Made by a program: the position numbers and the translations under genes. A stretch of DNA of 64,000 bases from NCBI RefSeq assembly GCF_024181225.1, contig NZ_CP051198.1, forward strand, positions 992,001 through 1,056,000, in the 5' to 3' direction. The notes below the pieces were generated by a model. That model saw nothing but the letters and a program-made list of their open reading frames with translations. It made no database searches and had not been told where the DNA came from. This stretch comes from Treponema sp. OMZ 787. Its GTDB lineage: Bacteria > Spirochaetota > Spirochaetia > Treponematales > Treponemataceae. How positions within the stretch are numbered: position 1 is the stretch's first letter; each line of letters starts with the position of its first letter. This document shows, one piece after another, positions 42,993-51,965 of this stretch.

Positions 42993-43976
42993 TTATTTCC
43001 TCCTTAAAAGATAAACAAAAAAAGGGCCTCCGACTAGAGCCATTAATGTGCCGACCGGTAATTCTATCGGAGCCGCTATTGTGCGGGCAAAGGTGTCGGC
43101 GATGAGCAAAAATATTCCTCCGTTTAATATTGAAAGGGGTAAAAGATATTTGTAGTTTGGGCCTGTGATAAGCCGCACAATGTGGGGAATTACAAGGCCT
43201 ACAAAGCTTATGACCCCTACAAGGGATGTGGAAATAGCCGCCAAAAATGAGGCCGTGAGCGAAATTAGAATTCGGCTCCTTGTGATGTTTAAGCCTAGGC
43301 TGCCTGCCTTTTCGTCTCCGAATAAGAGGAGGTTGGCGGGGCGTATGGCTGCAAGGGCAGCGGCAAGGCCTATGAGGGAGTAAGGCAAAATGAGTTTTAC
43401 ATCGTACATGCTGCGGCCCGAAAGGTTTCCGCTAAGCCAGAGCATAATGTTTTGAATCTTGTCGCTGTTTAAGATTGTGATAAGGTAACTTACTCCCGCA
43501 AAAAAAGCATTGACCGCAACACCTGCCAAAATAAGTCGGACGGTTTTTACTCCGCCCTTCCATGCCAAAAGGTAAACCAAGACTGCCGCACCCATTGCTC
43601 CTATAAATGCAAAGAGGGGGGCTGCCGTAACAAATTGCGGAAAAATCAAGAGGGCCAGTAAGAGGCCTAACTTTGCTCCGCTCGAAATGCCTATTATTCC
43701 GGGGTCGGCCAAGGGGTTTTGAATAACCGCTTGGAGAAGAACGCCTGAAGCGGCAAGGTTTGCGCCTACGATGAGGGCTAAAATAATCCTTGGAATTCTT
43801 ATATCCCAAATAATTATTGTAAAATCTGAAGCTTCATTAAAAAATATGATTTTTATTATTTCATTGACAGGAATCTTTGTGCTGCCGAAATAGATTGCGG
43901 CCAAAACGGATAGTGCCAGAAGAACACAGGAAATAAAGAGAAAGATGAGCATTTTTCTTCGGCGTTCTTCCAGCAT
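42993..43976 (-). CDS. FecCD-family ABC transporter permease (BtuC-like)
   Basis: A 327-residue permease with about nine to ten helices. The family signatures are RIPRIILALIVGANLAASG near residues 58-76, NPLADPGIIGISSGA near 86-100, and the C-terminal GVISFVGLVIPHIVRLITGP near 255-274. It belongs to importers of iron-siderophores, haem or cobalamin. The binding protein is encoded 18 bases upstream. No ATP-binding gene is present in the cluster. Confidence 0.92.
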   Translation of the reverse strand: MLEERRRKMLIFLFISCVLLALSVLAAIYFGSTKIPVNEIIKIIFFNEASDFTIIIWDIRIPRIILALIVGANLAASGVLLQAVIQNPLADPGIIGISSGAKLGLLLALLIFPQFVTAAPLFAFIGAMGAAVLVYLLAWKGGVKTVRLILAGVAVNAFFAGVSYLITILNSDKIQNIMLWLSGNLSGRSMYDVKLILPYSLIGLAAALAAIRPANLLLFGDEKAGSLGLNITRSRILISLTASFLAAISTSLVGVISFVGLVIPHIVRLITGPNYKYLLPLSILNGGIFLLIADTFARTIAAPIELPVGTLMALVGGPFFVYLLRRK

Positions 43977-43994
43977 TTTTTTACCTTTTGGAAT

Positions 43995-44909
43995 TTAGTT
44001 TTCGGTTTCTCCGTAGATTATTTCTTTTAAATTCTCGACAGCATTCATTATTCTGATATTTCGTGAAACGGTATATAAATTACTGTCCAGGTCGTAGATT
44101 TTGTCTTCTTTTACGGCCTTTACCTTCTGCCAAATTTCGTTTTTTGCAAACTCGGTTCTAAGGCTTTCGGCTGTGTCTTCGGCCTTTGTGTGGGTCAATC
44201 TTATGATTACGTCGGGCTGATGTTTTACGATTTCTTCTATGTTTATGGGAACATAGGTTTTGTCGAAGTTTCCGATATCGTTTGCGATGTTGTGAATCTT
44301 CAAAACTTCCATTAAGCTTCCCGTATAGCAGAGTTTTGTTCCCATCATCAATTTTTTGGGAGAACCTAAAAGCATCAATACCTTGGGGCTTTTTTTGCCG
44401 TGAACGGAGCGGCGTACCTCAAGGGTTTTCGCTTCGATGGTTTGAATTACATGCTCTGCTTCTTTTTGTTTTGATGTCAGCTTGCCTAAGTGCCTGATTG
44501 TGTTTAAACAGGCTTCATAGGAATTTAAATCGACATATTCCGTTTTTATGTTTTGGTTTTGAAAAAGCTTATCCAAGGTAGGTTTTGAACCCAGAGAGGC
44601 GAGATAAATGTCGGCATTTAATCTTTTGAGAACTTCAAGATCCGGCTGCATGGGCTTTCCGATTTTTTCGGTTTTGGCATAAAGCTCAGGCATAGGATGC
44701 CGGCTTGAAGGAACGCCTACAACATTTTTATAGCCGAAGTCGTCTAAAATTTCGACTATGGACATGGTGCCTGCAATAACACGCGGCCCTGCTTCAGCTG
44801 TTGTACGGTCGGGTAAATCCTTTTTATCCTGCTTGCCGGAAGATTCTTTTGTGCATCCGGCTGCAAATAAAATTAAAGCAAAAATAATAATAGATGTAAT
44901 TCTTTTCAT
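43995..44909 (-). CDS. Periplasmic-binding lipoprotein (BtuF/FhuD-like)
   Basis: A 304-residue lipoprotein, lipobox FAAGC near residue 19. The fold is the class III (TroA-like) binding protein: RVIAGTMSIVEILDDFGYKN near residues 43-62, DLEVLKRLNADIYLAS near 93-108, and HQPDVIIRLTHT near 220. It should deliver iron-siderophore, haem or cobalamin to the FecCD permease encoded next. Cobalamin is attractive, given the nearby corrinoid genes, but is not proven by sequence. Confidence 0.87.
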   Translation of the reverse strand: MKRITSIIIFALILFAAGCTKESSGKQDKKDLPDRTTAEAGPRVIAGTMSIVEILDDFGYKNVVGVPSSRHPMPELYAKTEKIGKPMQPDLEVLKRLNADIYLASLGSKPTLDKLFQNQNIKTEYVDLNSYEACLNTIRHLGKLTSKQKEAEHVIQTIEAKTLEVRRSVHGKKSPKVLMLLGSPKKLMMGTKLCYTGSLMEVLKIHNIANDIGNFDKTYVPINIEEIVKHQPDVIIRLTHTKAEDTAESLRTEFAKNEIWQKVKAVKEDKIYDLDSNLYTVSRNIRIMNAVENLKEIIYGETEN

Positions 44910-44918
44910 AGGGAGGTA

Positions 44919-44946
44919 TTCTAATGCTATAGGAAAAAAAAATCAA
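44919..44946 (-). promoter_or_regulatory. sigma-70-type promoter of the binding-protein operon
   Basis: Minus strand TTGATT (44941-44946) and TAGAAT (44919-44924) with a 16-base spacer, close upstream of ATG 44909; a GGGAGG-like ribosome site overlaps the start of the transcript. Confidence 0.55.
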
Positions 44947-44970
44947 GCCCGGCGGAAACCCGGAATACCC

Positions 44971-44999
44971 TTACAAAACCCGCCGATATATGATATAAT
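44971..44999 (+). promoter_or_regulatory. sigma-70-type promoter of the 45021 Rpn gene
   Basis: TTACAA (44971-44976) and TATAAT (44994-44999), 17-base spacer, about 22 bases before ATG 45021. It is divergent from the binding-protein promoter. Confidence 0.7.
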
Positions 45000-45020
45000 A
45001 CAACAGGTGAGGAAACGGCT

Positions 45021-45875
45021 ATGAGTGGTTCAAACAGGAAATACAAAGACTCGGTCTTTGTCGATTTGTTCAGTGAAGACGAAAAAGCAAAAGAAAACTT
45101 TTTGTCGCTCTATAATGCCTTGCATAATACCAAGCTTACGGCAATAGAGCGGTTAAAAAATATCAGGCTTGATCAGGTTCTCTATATGACATTTTATAAT
45201 GATGTGTCTTACCTAGTTGATAACAAAATAATAATTTTAGCAGAGCATCAGTCTACTATCAACCCGAATATGCCTTTGCGCTGTCTTGAATACATCAGCC
45301 GCCTGTATGAGACACTTTTTGAATCAAAAGAAAAATACAGCCGTAAACTCTTAAATATTCCTACTCCGGAGTTTTATGTTTTTTATAACGGTGAGGAAAC
45401 CTATCCTTCCGATAAAACTCTGAAACTTTCAGATGCTTTTATCGAAAAAGTTTCATTGCCTAATCTTGAATTAACCGTTAATGTAATAAACATAAATCGG
45501 CAAAACCGTCACCCTTTATTGGAAAACTGTAAACCGATGCAGGAATACAGTATATTTGTGGAAACGGTAAGGAAATGGAAAGAAACAGATCCAAAAAACG
45601 GCTTTGAAAAGGCCGTTGAAGAATGTATAGCAAACAATATTTTGCGTGAATACCTAAAACGCAAGACCAAGGAGGTAATCAATATGCTGCTAGCCGAATA
45701 TGATTATGAAACAGATATAGCCGTACAACGTGCAGAAGAACGGGAAATAGCTTTCGCCGAAGGTACATATCAAAAAGCAATTGAAACGGCAAGACTGATG
45801 AGATATGAAAATCTTGGCATTGATCTAATTTCAAAGGTTACGGGACTTTCTAAGGAAGAAATAGACTCACTATAA
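45021..45875 (+). CDS. Rpn/YhgA-family nuclease / putative transposase
   Basis: A 284-residue PD-(D/E)XK-type protein: SNRKYKDSVFVDLFSEDEKA at the N-terminus, a catalytic pattern VSYLVDNKIIILAEHQST near residues 61-78, PEFYVFYNGEE near 114-124, and a C-terminal tail with EYDYETDIAVQRAEERE followed by KVTGLSKEEIDSL. The tail is shared with the other Rpn loci at 7.8 and 40.5 kb, although the nuclease domains differ. Family members promote RecA-independent recombination in E. coli. Intact. Confidence 0.9.
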   Translation: MSGSNRKYKDSVFVDLFSEDEKAKENFLSLYNALHNTKLTAIERLKNIRLDQVLYMTFYNDVSYLVDNKIIILAEHQSTINPNMPLRCLEYISRLYETLFESKEKYSRKLLNIPTPEFYVFYNGEETYPSDKTLKLSDAFIEKVSLPNLELTVNVININRQNRHPLLENCKPMQEYSIFVETVRKWKETDPKNGFEKAVEECIANNILREYLKRKTKEVINMLLAEYDYETDIAVQRAEEREIAFAEGTYQKAIETARLMRYENLGIDLISKVTGLSKEEIDSL

Positions 45876-46019
45876 GAATCGATATGCCGTTAGTCAAATA
45901 TGATTATGAAAATCTTGCGGACGCAAAGGCGGCCTTCTTACTAAAGATACCTTTAAAACCTTTGCATCCTTCGCGAGCTTTGCGGTTAAGTTAAAAAACG
46001 GCAATTTATGGAGAACTTT

Positions 46020-46247
46020 CTATTTCTTTTTGAGATGAAGTTCCGGTAAGTTCGGCTTGGAATCTCGAACCAAGGCTGCCTTGTTTTCGTTTTGGATTTC
46101 TTGGTAGATTTCTTCACGGAAAACCTTGACTGAAGCCGGCGCATCCACTCCGATTTTTACCTGATCGCCCCGAATGTCGATTATGGTGATTTCTATATCG
46201 TCGCCGATAAGGATTTTTTGGTTTGTTTTACGGGAAAGTATGAGCAT
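46020..46247 (-). CDS. csrA: Carbon storage regulator CsrA
   Basis: A 75-residue RNA-binding regulator that blocks ribosome access on target mRNAs. It begins [20 protein letters not shown] and contains the [20 protein letters not shown] core with the RNA-contacting Arg. The start at 46247 is chosen because it matches the family exactly and overlaps the fliW stop by one base; the longer frame lacks similarity. A 20-residue charged tail follows the core. Confidence 0.96.
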   Translation of the reverse strand: MLILSRKTNQKILIGDDIEITIIDIRGDQVKIGVDAPASVKVFREEIYQEIQNENKAALVRDSKPNLPELHLKKK

Positions 46248-46690
46248 CAGTTCCTCCCCGCCGCATTCAATTCGGCAAGAATATCGTGTTTGGTATTCCA
46301 TTTTCCGTCATTTAAGACAGCCTGAAAAGCCTTTTTATTTTTTTTGTTTATGATGAGAGGACCCTGCAGGTTTGCGGTAATGGGACCTCCCGCAGGCGGA
46401 ATGGTAACAAGGGCAAAAACCAAGAGGTCTGTAGGAGACTCTGCTTCAATAGGTTTTAAAAGCTCATCATCTATATCCAGCTCATAATCCGGCCTAAACA
46501 AAAAGGGATCTATAACGATGAAGGCCAAATTTTGATCATCAAGGGATTGAACCCAAAAGAAAGGCTCCTTATCGGAATCCAACAAGGCATATTTATGAAA
46601 TTCTTCAAATCCGTAAAATCCGTCAACCAATTCAATTATCTGTTCATCTTGAATTTCAACAAGCCCCATAGCTTTTGTCTTAATTTCCAT
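46247..46690 (-). CDS. fliW: Flagellar assembly factor FliW
   Basis: A 147-residue FliW, which binds flagellin and antagonises CsrA, tying flagellin translation to filament assembly. Landmarks: [13 protein letters not shown] at the N-terminus, [15 protein letters not shown] near residues 24-38, and the [19 protein letters not shown] segment near 105-123. Start 46690 is preferred; an in-frame ATG at 46702 is possible. One-base overlap with csrA supports joint expression. Confidence 0.95.
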   Translation of the reverse strand: MEIKTKAMGLVEIQDEQIIELVDGFYGFEEFHKYALLDSDKEPFFWVQSLDDQNLAFIVIDPFLFRPDYELDIDDELLKPIEAESPTDLLVFALVTIPPAGGPITANLQGPLIINKKNKKAFQAVLNDGKWNTKHDILAELNAAGRN

Positions 46691-46703
46691 CTTAAATTCC
46701 ATC

Positions 46704-47951
46704 CTATCGTAAGTAGTTTAAAAGAGAATCTCTGTAAAGCCTTCCCAATACGCTTAAAGAAGCTTGATGAGTGTGTTCAAACATCTTTAAGTCGGTTATC
46801 GCCTTTGTAATGTCAAGGTCGGCTTCCCGAGATTCTGCTGCAGTTACATTTAATGTCTGCGTGTCGATTCGAGCCAATATGACCTCAGCCCTTGCATACT
46901 TGGAACCTGTTTCGGCCATCCTTGTAGTAAGATTGTGTATACCCTCATCTAGGCTTCCCAAAATCTTTCCGCCCAAGGCTTCTTGATCTCCCGAAAGAAA
47001 GGCATCTCGCACTGCAATTGCTGCATCAAAAATAGAGCCTCCCGAAACGCGTACCGAATTTGCCAAATTATAGGGAGGTCTTTGCTCGGCCTTTATCAAG
47101 CCCAGTTCCGATAAAACCGTGCTTCCTTCGGCATCTCTTAGCCAAAGCTGGCGTGCATCGGTGGTTGTTAAGTTTAAACCGCTTGTAATTGGGTCTAGAC
47201 TTGCCTTTACGGCTGCTCCCGAATCGTTTATCTTTGAGATGATTGCATGAACATTGTCTCCTGCAATTAAGGGAATTTCAACCCCGTCAACCTCTATGCT
47301 TGTGTCTTCCTTTATGACAAAGTTACGGGCATCAGTTTCAGAAATAAGAATTTGCTGTTCGGCCCAAAATACCCTGTTTCCGGCCTGATCTGCTCTCATA
47401 AAAGAAAGCTCGTCGGTTTCTATTTCTTTTGAATCGATTGTGCCGTTATATCTAACCTGAGTTATAAGGGCTGAACCTGCTCCGTCCACATCTCCCATTA
47501 CGGTTTCAAAGGGCTCGGTAAAGCTCTTGGTTCCAGAAAAAACTCTGACTCCGTCGGAATTGACAGCATTTCCGTTTTGGACTAGTTCTTTTAAAAGTTC
47601 ATCAGCTTCGGCTGCCATGTCCTTTAAGTCGTCCGGAGTATAGGTTCCGTTTGCTCCCTGTACGGAAAGCTCCCTTAAACGGTGAATAACTTGGAGAGAG
47701 TTATTCATGTAGGTTTCGGCAGACATATATTGATCGCGCAGAGTTTTTGTGTTTTTTTCGAACCTTTCGAGGCGGGCCAGGAAGGACTTGTACCTTACCG
47801 AGTGGCCTGCAGAAACAGGGTCATCCCTAAGTTGGGTTATCTTTCGTTGAGACTGAATCTGATTGTTCAGATTGTGAAGCCTCGACTCCTGATTGCGCAT
47901 CGAAAAATTGCTGTCCGTATGCTGAATATTTGTACTAATTCTTTTCATCAT
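46704..47951 (-). CDS. flgL: Flagellar hook-filament junction protein FlgL
   Basis: A 415-residue HAP3. The flagellin-like N-terminal helix ([20 protein letters not shown], near residues 18-37) and the C-terminal helix ([24 protein letters not shown]) form the coiled-coil D0/D1 parts. The central domain is variable. It forms the junction between hook and periplasmic filament together with FlgK, encoded 17 bases upstream. Confidence 0.94.
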   Translation of the reverse strand: MMKRISTNIQHTDSNFSMRNQESRLHNLNNQIQSQRKITQLRDDPVSAGHSVRYKSFLARLERFEKNTKTLRDQYMSAETYMNNSLQVIHRLRELSVQGANGTYTPDDLKDMAAEADELLKELVQNGNAVNSDGVRVFSGTKSFTEPFETVMGDVDGAGSALITQVRYNGTIDSKEIETDELSFMRADQAGNRVFWAEQQILISETDARNFVIKEDTSIEVDGVEIPLIAGDNVHAIISKINDSGAAVKASLDPITSGLNLTTTDARQLWLRDAEGSTVLSELGLIKAEQRPPYNLANSVRVSGGSIFDAAIAVRDAFLSGDQEALGGKILGSLDEGIHNLTTRMAETGSKYARAEVILARIDTQTLNVTAAESREADLDITKAITDLKMFEHTHQASLSVLGRLYRDSLLNYLR

Positions 47952-47968
47952 ATTTTACTCCAAAAAGG

Positions 47969-49840
47969 CTAAACGCCCAGTCTGTTTATGACGGTATCGA
48001 TCATTTCGTTGATGACCGAAACAAACCTTGCAGATGCATTATATCCGTGCTGGAATTTGATAATATCCGATAGTTCTTCGTCTATGTTTACGCCCGACAC
48101 GGAATCCCGCATATCGTGTAATTCTTTTACGATAGCAATCTGTGTGTTTAGACTCATTTCTGCCTGCTCGCCTTTTAGACCGATTTCGGTTACTGTGTCG
48201 GCAAAAAAGTCGTCAAAAGTAGCTGAGCGGCCTACCATAACAGGTGTATTTCTGATTGCGGCTATTGCAAGGGCAGCCCTATTGTCTCCCGGATAGGCGA
48301 CCCCTTCAGGCCCCTTATAGCCTGAGGCGATATTCTGTATATCGCTTTTGATTACCGGATTCATTTCCATCCAGCCTGAAGGATGGGCTATGGGAGAAAC
48401 CGCATATTGGGCTCCGGCCAATACGTCAACAGCGTTTGCCCTTCCCCAGTCATAGGCGCCTTCCGGCCCTGCCTGAGAAAGCACGCCCGAATAGCCTGCC
48501 AAAAATCTTCCCGAATCCTCGATATGGCGGATAACAAAGTCGGGGTTTTCCTTGTCGAGGCTGGTCATACCCTTTAAAACAAGTTTATTGTTTTGGTCGA
48601 GGTAGGCTGCCACCTCGGAACCGGATCTGTTGATTCTTTCTACAAGGTCCGAAACCATATCCGTCGAATAATAGGGAACCTGTACAAGGCCGTCTCCTGA
48701 AGAAAGGGTCAAAGTTCCTTCCAATCCTATTTGTTCGCGCGGATCAAGGGTGTTTGTGCCCGTAATTCTAAAAATATAGGAAGAATCCTCTTCTCCATCT
48801 CCGTTTCTGTCAAAGTTACCGAGGGTATTGTTTATAAAGTATTGCTCTTTAAAAAAGTCGATGCCTGTTTTGCCGTTGGGGCTCATGGCATTTCTGTGGA
48901 CATCGTTTACCAGATCGACAAAGTTCATTGTCATGGTATCGAGTTTTCTGATTTCGTCCCGAATATCCCCGTCCCTTAGCTCTATCAAGGCTGCCAGTTT
49001 TCCCGATTCAAAATGAGCCAAGTTTCCGGAATCTGACCAAACCACATCAGCATATTTATCGTTTTCCATTGAAGGCTTAAAGTCGAATGTTCTATGAGTC
49101 CTTCCCTGTACTATTTCCAAACCGGCGGTATGAATTACATAGGTTTCGTCTTCATCCCTCTTATCTACGGAAATATCTATGAGCGAAGCAAGTTTTTCGG
49201 TTAAAAGGTCTCTTTTATCCATTAAATCGTTGGGATTGTCTCCCATAGCCTTAACCTTAACTATTTCTTCGTTTAGTTTTGCGATACGGCCCGTTATATC
49301 GTTTACCTGCTTTACGGTTGCTTCTATATCGCCGTGAGCCATGTCCCTTATGCCCTGTAAGCCCTTAAACTGATGATGAATGGCATCGGTTAAGGTTTCA
49401 GTCCGGGTACGCACAACCTGACGGGCTGCATCCGACTCAGGGTAGAGAGATAACTCCTGCCATGCTTCCCAAAATTGATCCATCCGGCTTCTGACCGAAA
49501 TATCTTCGGGTTCGTTATGAACTTGCTCCAAAAGGGCTATATAAGAATTTCTCGTTTCCCAATAACCTAGGTCATCTGTGGTGCCTATTATTCTTGTATC
49601 TATAAGCTCATCCCTTAAACGGGTAATCGAACCTATGGTAACTCCCTGTCCTATTTGTCCCGGAGTTTCGGCTCTTGATAAATCGGGCCTGTAAATGGGC
49701 TCAAAGGCATCAAGGTTTACCCTCTGCCTCGTATATCCCTTTGTTGATGAATTCGAAATGTTATGGCCTGCCGTTTGAATCGACTGCTGGTGAGCAAAAA
49801 GACTCCTTTTTCCTAATTCTATTGCATCAAATGCCGCCAT
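47969..49840 (-). CDS. flgK: Flagellar hook-associated protein FlgK
   Basis: A 623-residue HAP1. N-terminal LFAHQQSIQTAGHNISNSSTKGYTRQRV is diagnostic. The central part carries coiled segments (QVNDITGRIAKLNEEIVKVKA), and the C-terminal DIIKFQHGYNASARFVSVINEMIDTVI closes the D0 helix. It lies between flgN, its likely chaperone gene, and flgL. Length is slightly above the enteric protein. Confidence 0.96.
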   Translation of the reverse strand: MAAFDAIELGKRSLFAHQQSIQTAGHNISNSSTKGYTRQRVNLDAFEPIYRPDLSRAETPGQIGQGVTIGSITRLRDELIDTRIIGTTDDLGYWETRNSYIALLEQVHNEPEDISVRSRMDQFWEAWQELSLYPESDAARQVVRTRTETLTDAIHHQFKGLQGIRDMAHGDIEATVKQVNDITGRIAKLNEEIVKVKAMGDNPNDLMDKRDLLTEKLASLIDISVDKRDEDETYVIHTAGLEIVQGRTHRTFDFKPSMENDKYADVVWSDSGNLAHFESGKLAALIELRDGDIRDEIRKLDTMTMNFVDLVNDVHRNAMSPNGKTGIDFFKEQYFINNTLGNFDRNGDGEEDSSYIFRITGTNTLDPREQIGLEGTLTLSSGDGLVQVPYYSTDMVSDLVERINRSGSEVAAYLDQNNKLVLKGMTSLDKENPDFVIRHIEDSGRFLAGYSGVLSQAGPEGAYDWGRANAVDVLAGAQYAVSPIAHPSGWMEMNPVIKSDIQNIASGYKGPEGVAYPGDNRAALAIAAIRNTPVMVGRSATFDDFFADTVTEIGLKGEQAEMSLNTQIAIVKELHDMRDSVSGVNIDEELSDIIKFQHGYNASARFVSVINEMIDTVINRLGV

Positions 49841-49857
49841 CTATAACCCCCTTATTT

Positions 49858-50349
49858 CTATAAGACCTCATTTAAAACGAGGCTCGTTATTTCCGTATTA
49901 ACCCGCTTTCCTTCAGCTGTATAACACTTACCGTTTCTTTCTTCCGAAATAATATCGACCACACCCTTAACCAAGGCTTGAGCGTGTGAAACATAATTTG
50001 AAAAGACATCATTTTCTATCTTAGAATAGAAAATTTTTTCTTTTAATTTTTCGTATAAAGAATCTATTGTTTTTTTATCTGATGAGTTAAATTGTTTTGT
50101 TTGAATGTAAAAATCGAATTCTTGAGAATTATCCTCATCAGCCTGTAAAAGTCCATATAGTTTCTTATCCAAATTTGAAAATTTTACGGAGGCCTCATTT
50201 AAGGAACTCAAATTTTTTTCACTTTCCTGCCAGTTCCGGTCCAAAACTCCTTGGTACATAGCTTTTTGTAACTTATAGATATTATCTATCAAATCGATTT
50301 GTTCATTTAAAATGCTCTTTATGTCTGCTGCAATCGAATGTTTTTCCAT
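49858..50349 (-). CDS. flgN: FlgN-like export chaperone
   Basis: A 163-residue, largely helical protein with heptad-like leucine/isoleucine spacing through residues 5-110, as in FlgN-type chaperones for FlgK and FlgL. Sequence identity of this family is weak, so the call leans on its position immediately before flgK, on size and on predicted helicity. First gene behind the sigma-28-like promoter. Confidence 0.7.
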   Translation of the reverse strand: MEKHSIAADIKSILNEQIDLIDNIYKLQKAMYQGVLDRNWQESEKNLSSLNEASVKFSNLDKKLYGLLQADEDNSQEFDFYIQTKQFNSSDKKTIDSLYEKLKEKIFYSKIENDVFSNYVSHAQALVKGVVDIISEERNGKCYTAEGKRVNTEITSLVLNEVL

Positions 50350-50371
50350 AACAATCTACTCCTCAGAACCA

Positions 50372-50398
50372 GTATCGGCATATATAAAAAAAGCATTA
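50372..50398 (-). promoter_or_regulatory. sigma-28 (FliA)-type promoter of flgN-flgK-flgL-fliW-csrA
   Basis: On the minus strand, TAAT (50395-50398) and GCCGATAC (50372-50379) are separated by 15 bases. The motor-sigma consensus is TAAA, 15 bases, GCCGATAA, so each box differs at one position. It is 23 bases upstream of ATG 50349, with a GAGGAG site between. Confidence 0.82.
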
Positions 50399-50441
50399 GA
50401 AATCTTTTTGTTTGATTTTATATAAAGAAGTAAAATTTTAG

Positions 50442-50470
50442 TTGACGCAAGGCTAAAATAAATGTATTAT
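50442..50470 (+). promoter_or_regulatory. Promoter of the 50478 lipoprotein, predicting a leaderless mRNA
   Basis: TTGACG (50442-50447), 17-base spacer, TATTAT (50465-50470). Seven bases separate the -10 box from ATG 50478, and there is no ribosome site, so the mRNA may begin at the start codon. Confidence 0.68.
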
Positions 50471-50477
50471 GGATATT

Positions 50478-51089
50478 ATGAAAAAGATTGTTTATTTTTT
50501 AGGCTTATGCCTTGTTTTAGTTTTAGCCGGTTCATGTGCTTCCGCACCTGAAACAAAGCCTTCTCCCGTTGTTGAAACTCCTGTACCGCAAGCAAAACCT
50601 CAGCAGGTTAAAAAGCCCGCTGTTGTTGAAAAGCCTGTAGAAAAGGCACAACCAAAGGTTGAAACACCTAAACCTGCCGATGAAGAAGTTGTAGCCCAAT
50701 TTGAAGGCGTTTCGATTACCAAAAAGGACAAGGAGGTAGCAAAGTCCGAGATTGAAGAGGTTGTAAAAAAATTAAACGAGATAACTGCAAAAAAGGATTA
50801 CGGACGCTGGAGATACTGGCTTTCGACAGAGTATATAAAAGAGTTTTCAAAGCCTGATGTTTTGAAAAAGACTAGCGAAGGTCTGCCTGCTGCTTTTAAA
50901 GGAAAGCAGTTAAAAAGCATTGAAGATTACTTCTATTATGTGTTTGTTCCTTCAAGACAAAACGGAAGAGTAGACGATATTGCCTATTTAACTCCTACAA
51001 AGGTTCAGGTTTTGATGATGACGGCTACAAAGGCTCTTATATTTTATAATCTTGAAAAAATAGATGACAGATGGCTTTTAGTGCCTTAA
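50478..51089 (+). CDS. Lipoprotein of unknown function
   Basis: A 203-residue lipoprotein with lipobox LAGSC near residue 19. A Pro/Lys/Val/Glu-rich linker (about residues 22-70) is suited to span the periplasm. A folded C-terminal domain (about 90-203) contains RWRYWLSTEYIKEFS and ends in DDRWLLVP, typical of small NTF2-like or DUF4878-like beta domains. The start at 50478 is chosen because the in-frame ATG at 50469 lies within the -10 box. Divergent from the flagellar operon. Family not certain. Confidence 0.75.
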   Translation: MKKIVYFLGLCLVLVLAGSCASAPETKPSPVVETPVPQAKPQQVKKPAVVEKPVEKAQPKVETPKPADEEVVAQFEGVSITKKDKEVAKSEIEEVVKKLNEITAKKDYGRWRYWLSTEYIKEFSKPDVLKKTSEGLPAAFKGKQLKSIEDYFYYVFVPSRQNGRVDDIAYLTPTKVQVLMMTATKALIFYNLEKIDDRWLLVP

Positions 51090-51243
51090 AACTTATAATC
51101 GGTTTGATATAATTTTAATCAAATTTGACTAAGTTGACTAAAAATAACATTAAAAATCAAAAAAGCCGATTTTACTACTTGACTTTACAATGAAAATGAT
51201 TGAAAATAAAGGTATATGTACCAAACTAAGGGGGTAATTGGAA

Positions 51244-51948
51244 ATGCGACGAAAGTCTTTAATTTTTATAATGATGATATTATTGTTGGGATCAGCCCTT
51301 GTCTTTGCACAAGATAAAAATTCCGAATCGATGATGACTGTTGAAGAGGCTTATCTTAACTCAATGGAAGGAGTAATCCTCAAAGAAATGGTTCTTAATG
51401 AAGGACGAGATTCTAAGTTTGTAGCCTTACAGGTAGTTGAAGAAGCTATTGACGGCGGAAGGGTAACCCCCGAATTGCAGGAAGCTCTTGATTCTCTTGC
51501 CACTGTAGGTCTTACCTCTATTGTACGCGAAAACGGAAGAGTTGCAAACAACTATCCCGATGTCAGAAGAGAAGCATGCCGCCTTTTAGGAAAGGTTAAA
51601 AATGAACAGGCTAAGAAGTCTCTTATGACCGTTATGTACACCGATAATGAGCCGATAGTAATAATGGAAGCCGTTAAATCCTTAGGTGAATTAGGTTATA
51701 ACAATAATGACGAAGTTGTAGACATGATAAACTTTATCAACCGCAAATTCGACATTATTAACCCGCAAAGCTCCTTGGCTCTAGAAGTTCTTAACGCTTA
51801 TGAAAAATTGGCTCCCAATGTAAAAGATAAGAGGGGCATGACTGAAAGTATTTTGAGAATCGCCAATAACTTTAACTACATAACCCCGGTAAGAAACAGG
51901 GCTATGGAAGTATTAAAATCAATAATGGGCGGACAAAACAAAAACTAA
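51244..51948 (+). CDS. Secreted HEAT-repeat protein
   Basis: A 234-residue protein with a cleavable signal (MRRKSLIFIMMILLLGSALVFAQ, written here only in part as LLLGSALVFAQ). HEAT-like helical repeats follow: VRREACRLLGKVKNEQAKKS near residues 108-127, and PIVIMEAVKSLGELGYNN near 136-153. Such solenoids mediate protein contacts; no partner is evident. ATG 51244 follows a GGGGG site; the TTG at 51238 is less likely. maf starts 17 bases after its stop. Confidence 0.78.
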   Translation: MRRKSLIFIMMILLLGSALVFAQDKNSESMMTVEEAYLNSMEGVILKEMVLNEGRDSKFVALQVVEEAIDGGRVTPELQEALDSLATVGLTSIVRENGRVANNYPDVRREACRLLGKVKNEQAKKSLMTVMYTDNEPIVIMEAVKSLGELGYNNNDEVVDMINFINRKFDIINPQSSLALEVLNAYEKLAPNVKDKRGMTESILRIANNFNYITPVRNRAMEVLKSIMGGQNKN

Positions 51949-51965
51949 TTTTTAGTAATAATAAA

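Noticed and set aside
44910-45020. Cobalamin riboswitch upstream of the BtuF-like gene
   Set aside because: The leader is far too short and shows only divergent promoters; no B12-box-like sequence was recognised.
46248-46301. Longer csrA frame starting at 46301
   Set aside because: The first 18 residues are the antiphase reading of the fliW end; the family start MLILSRK is at 46247.
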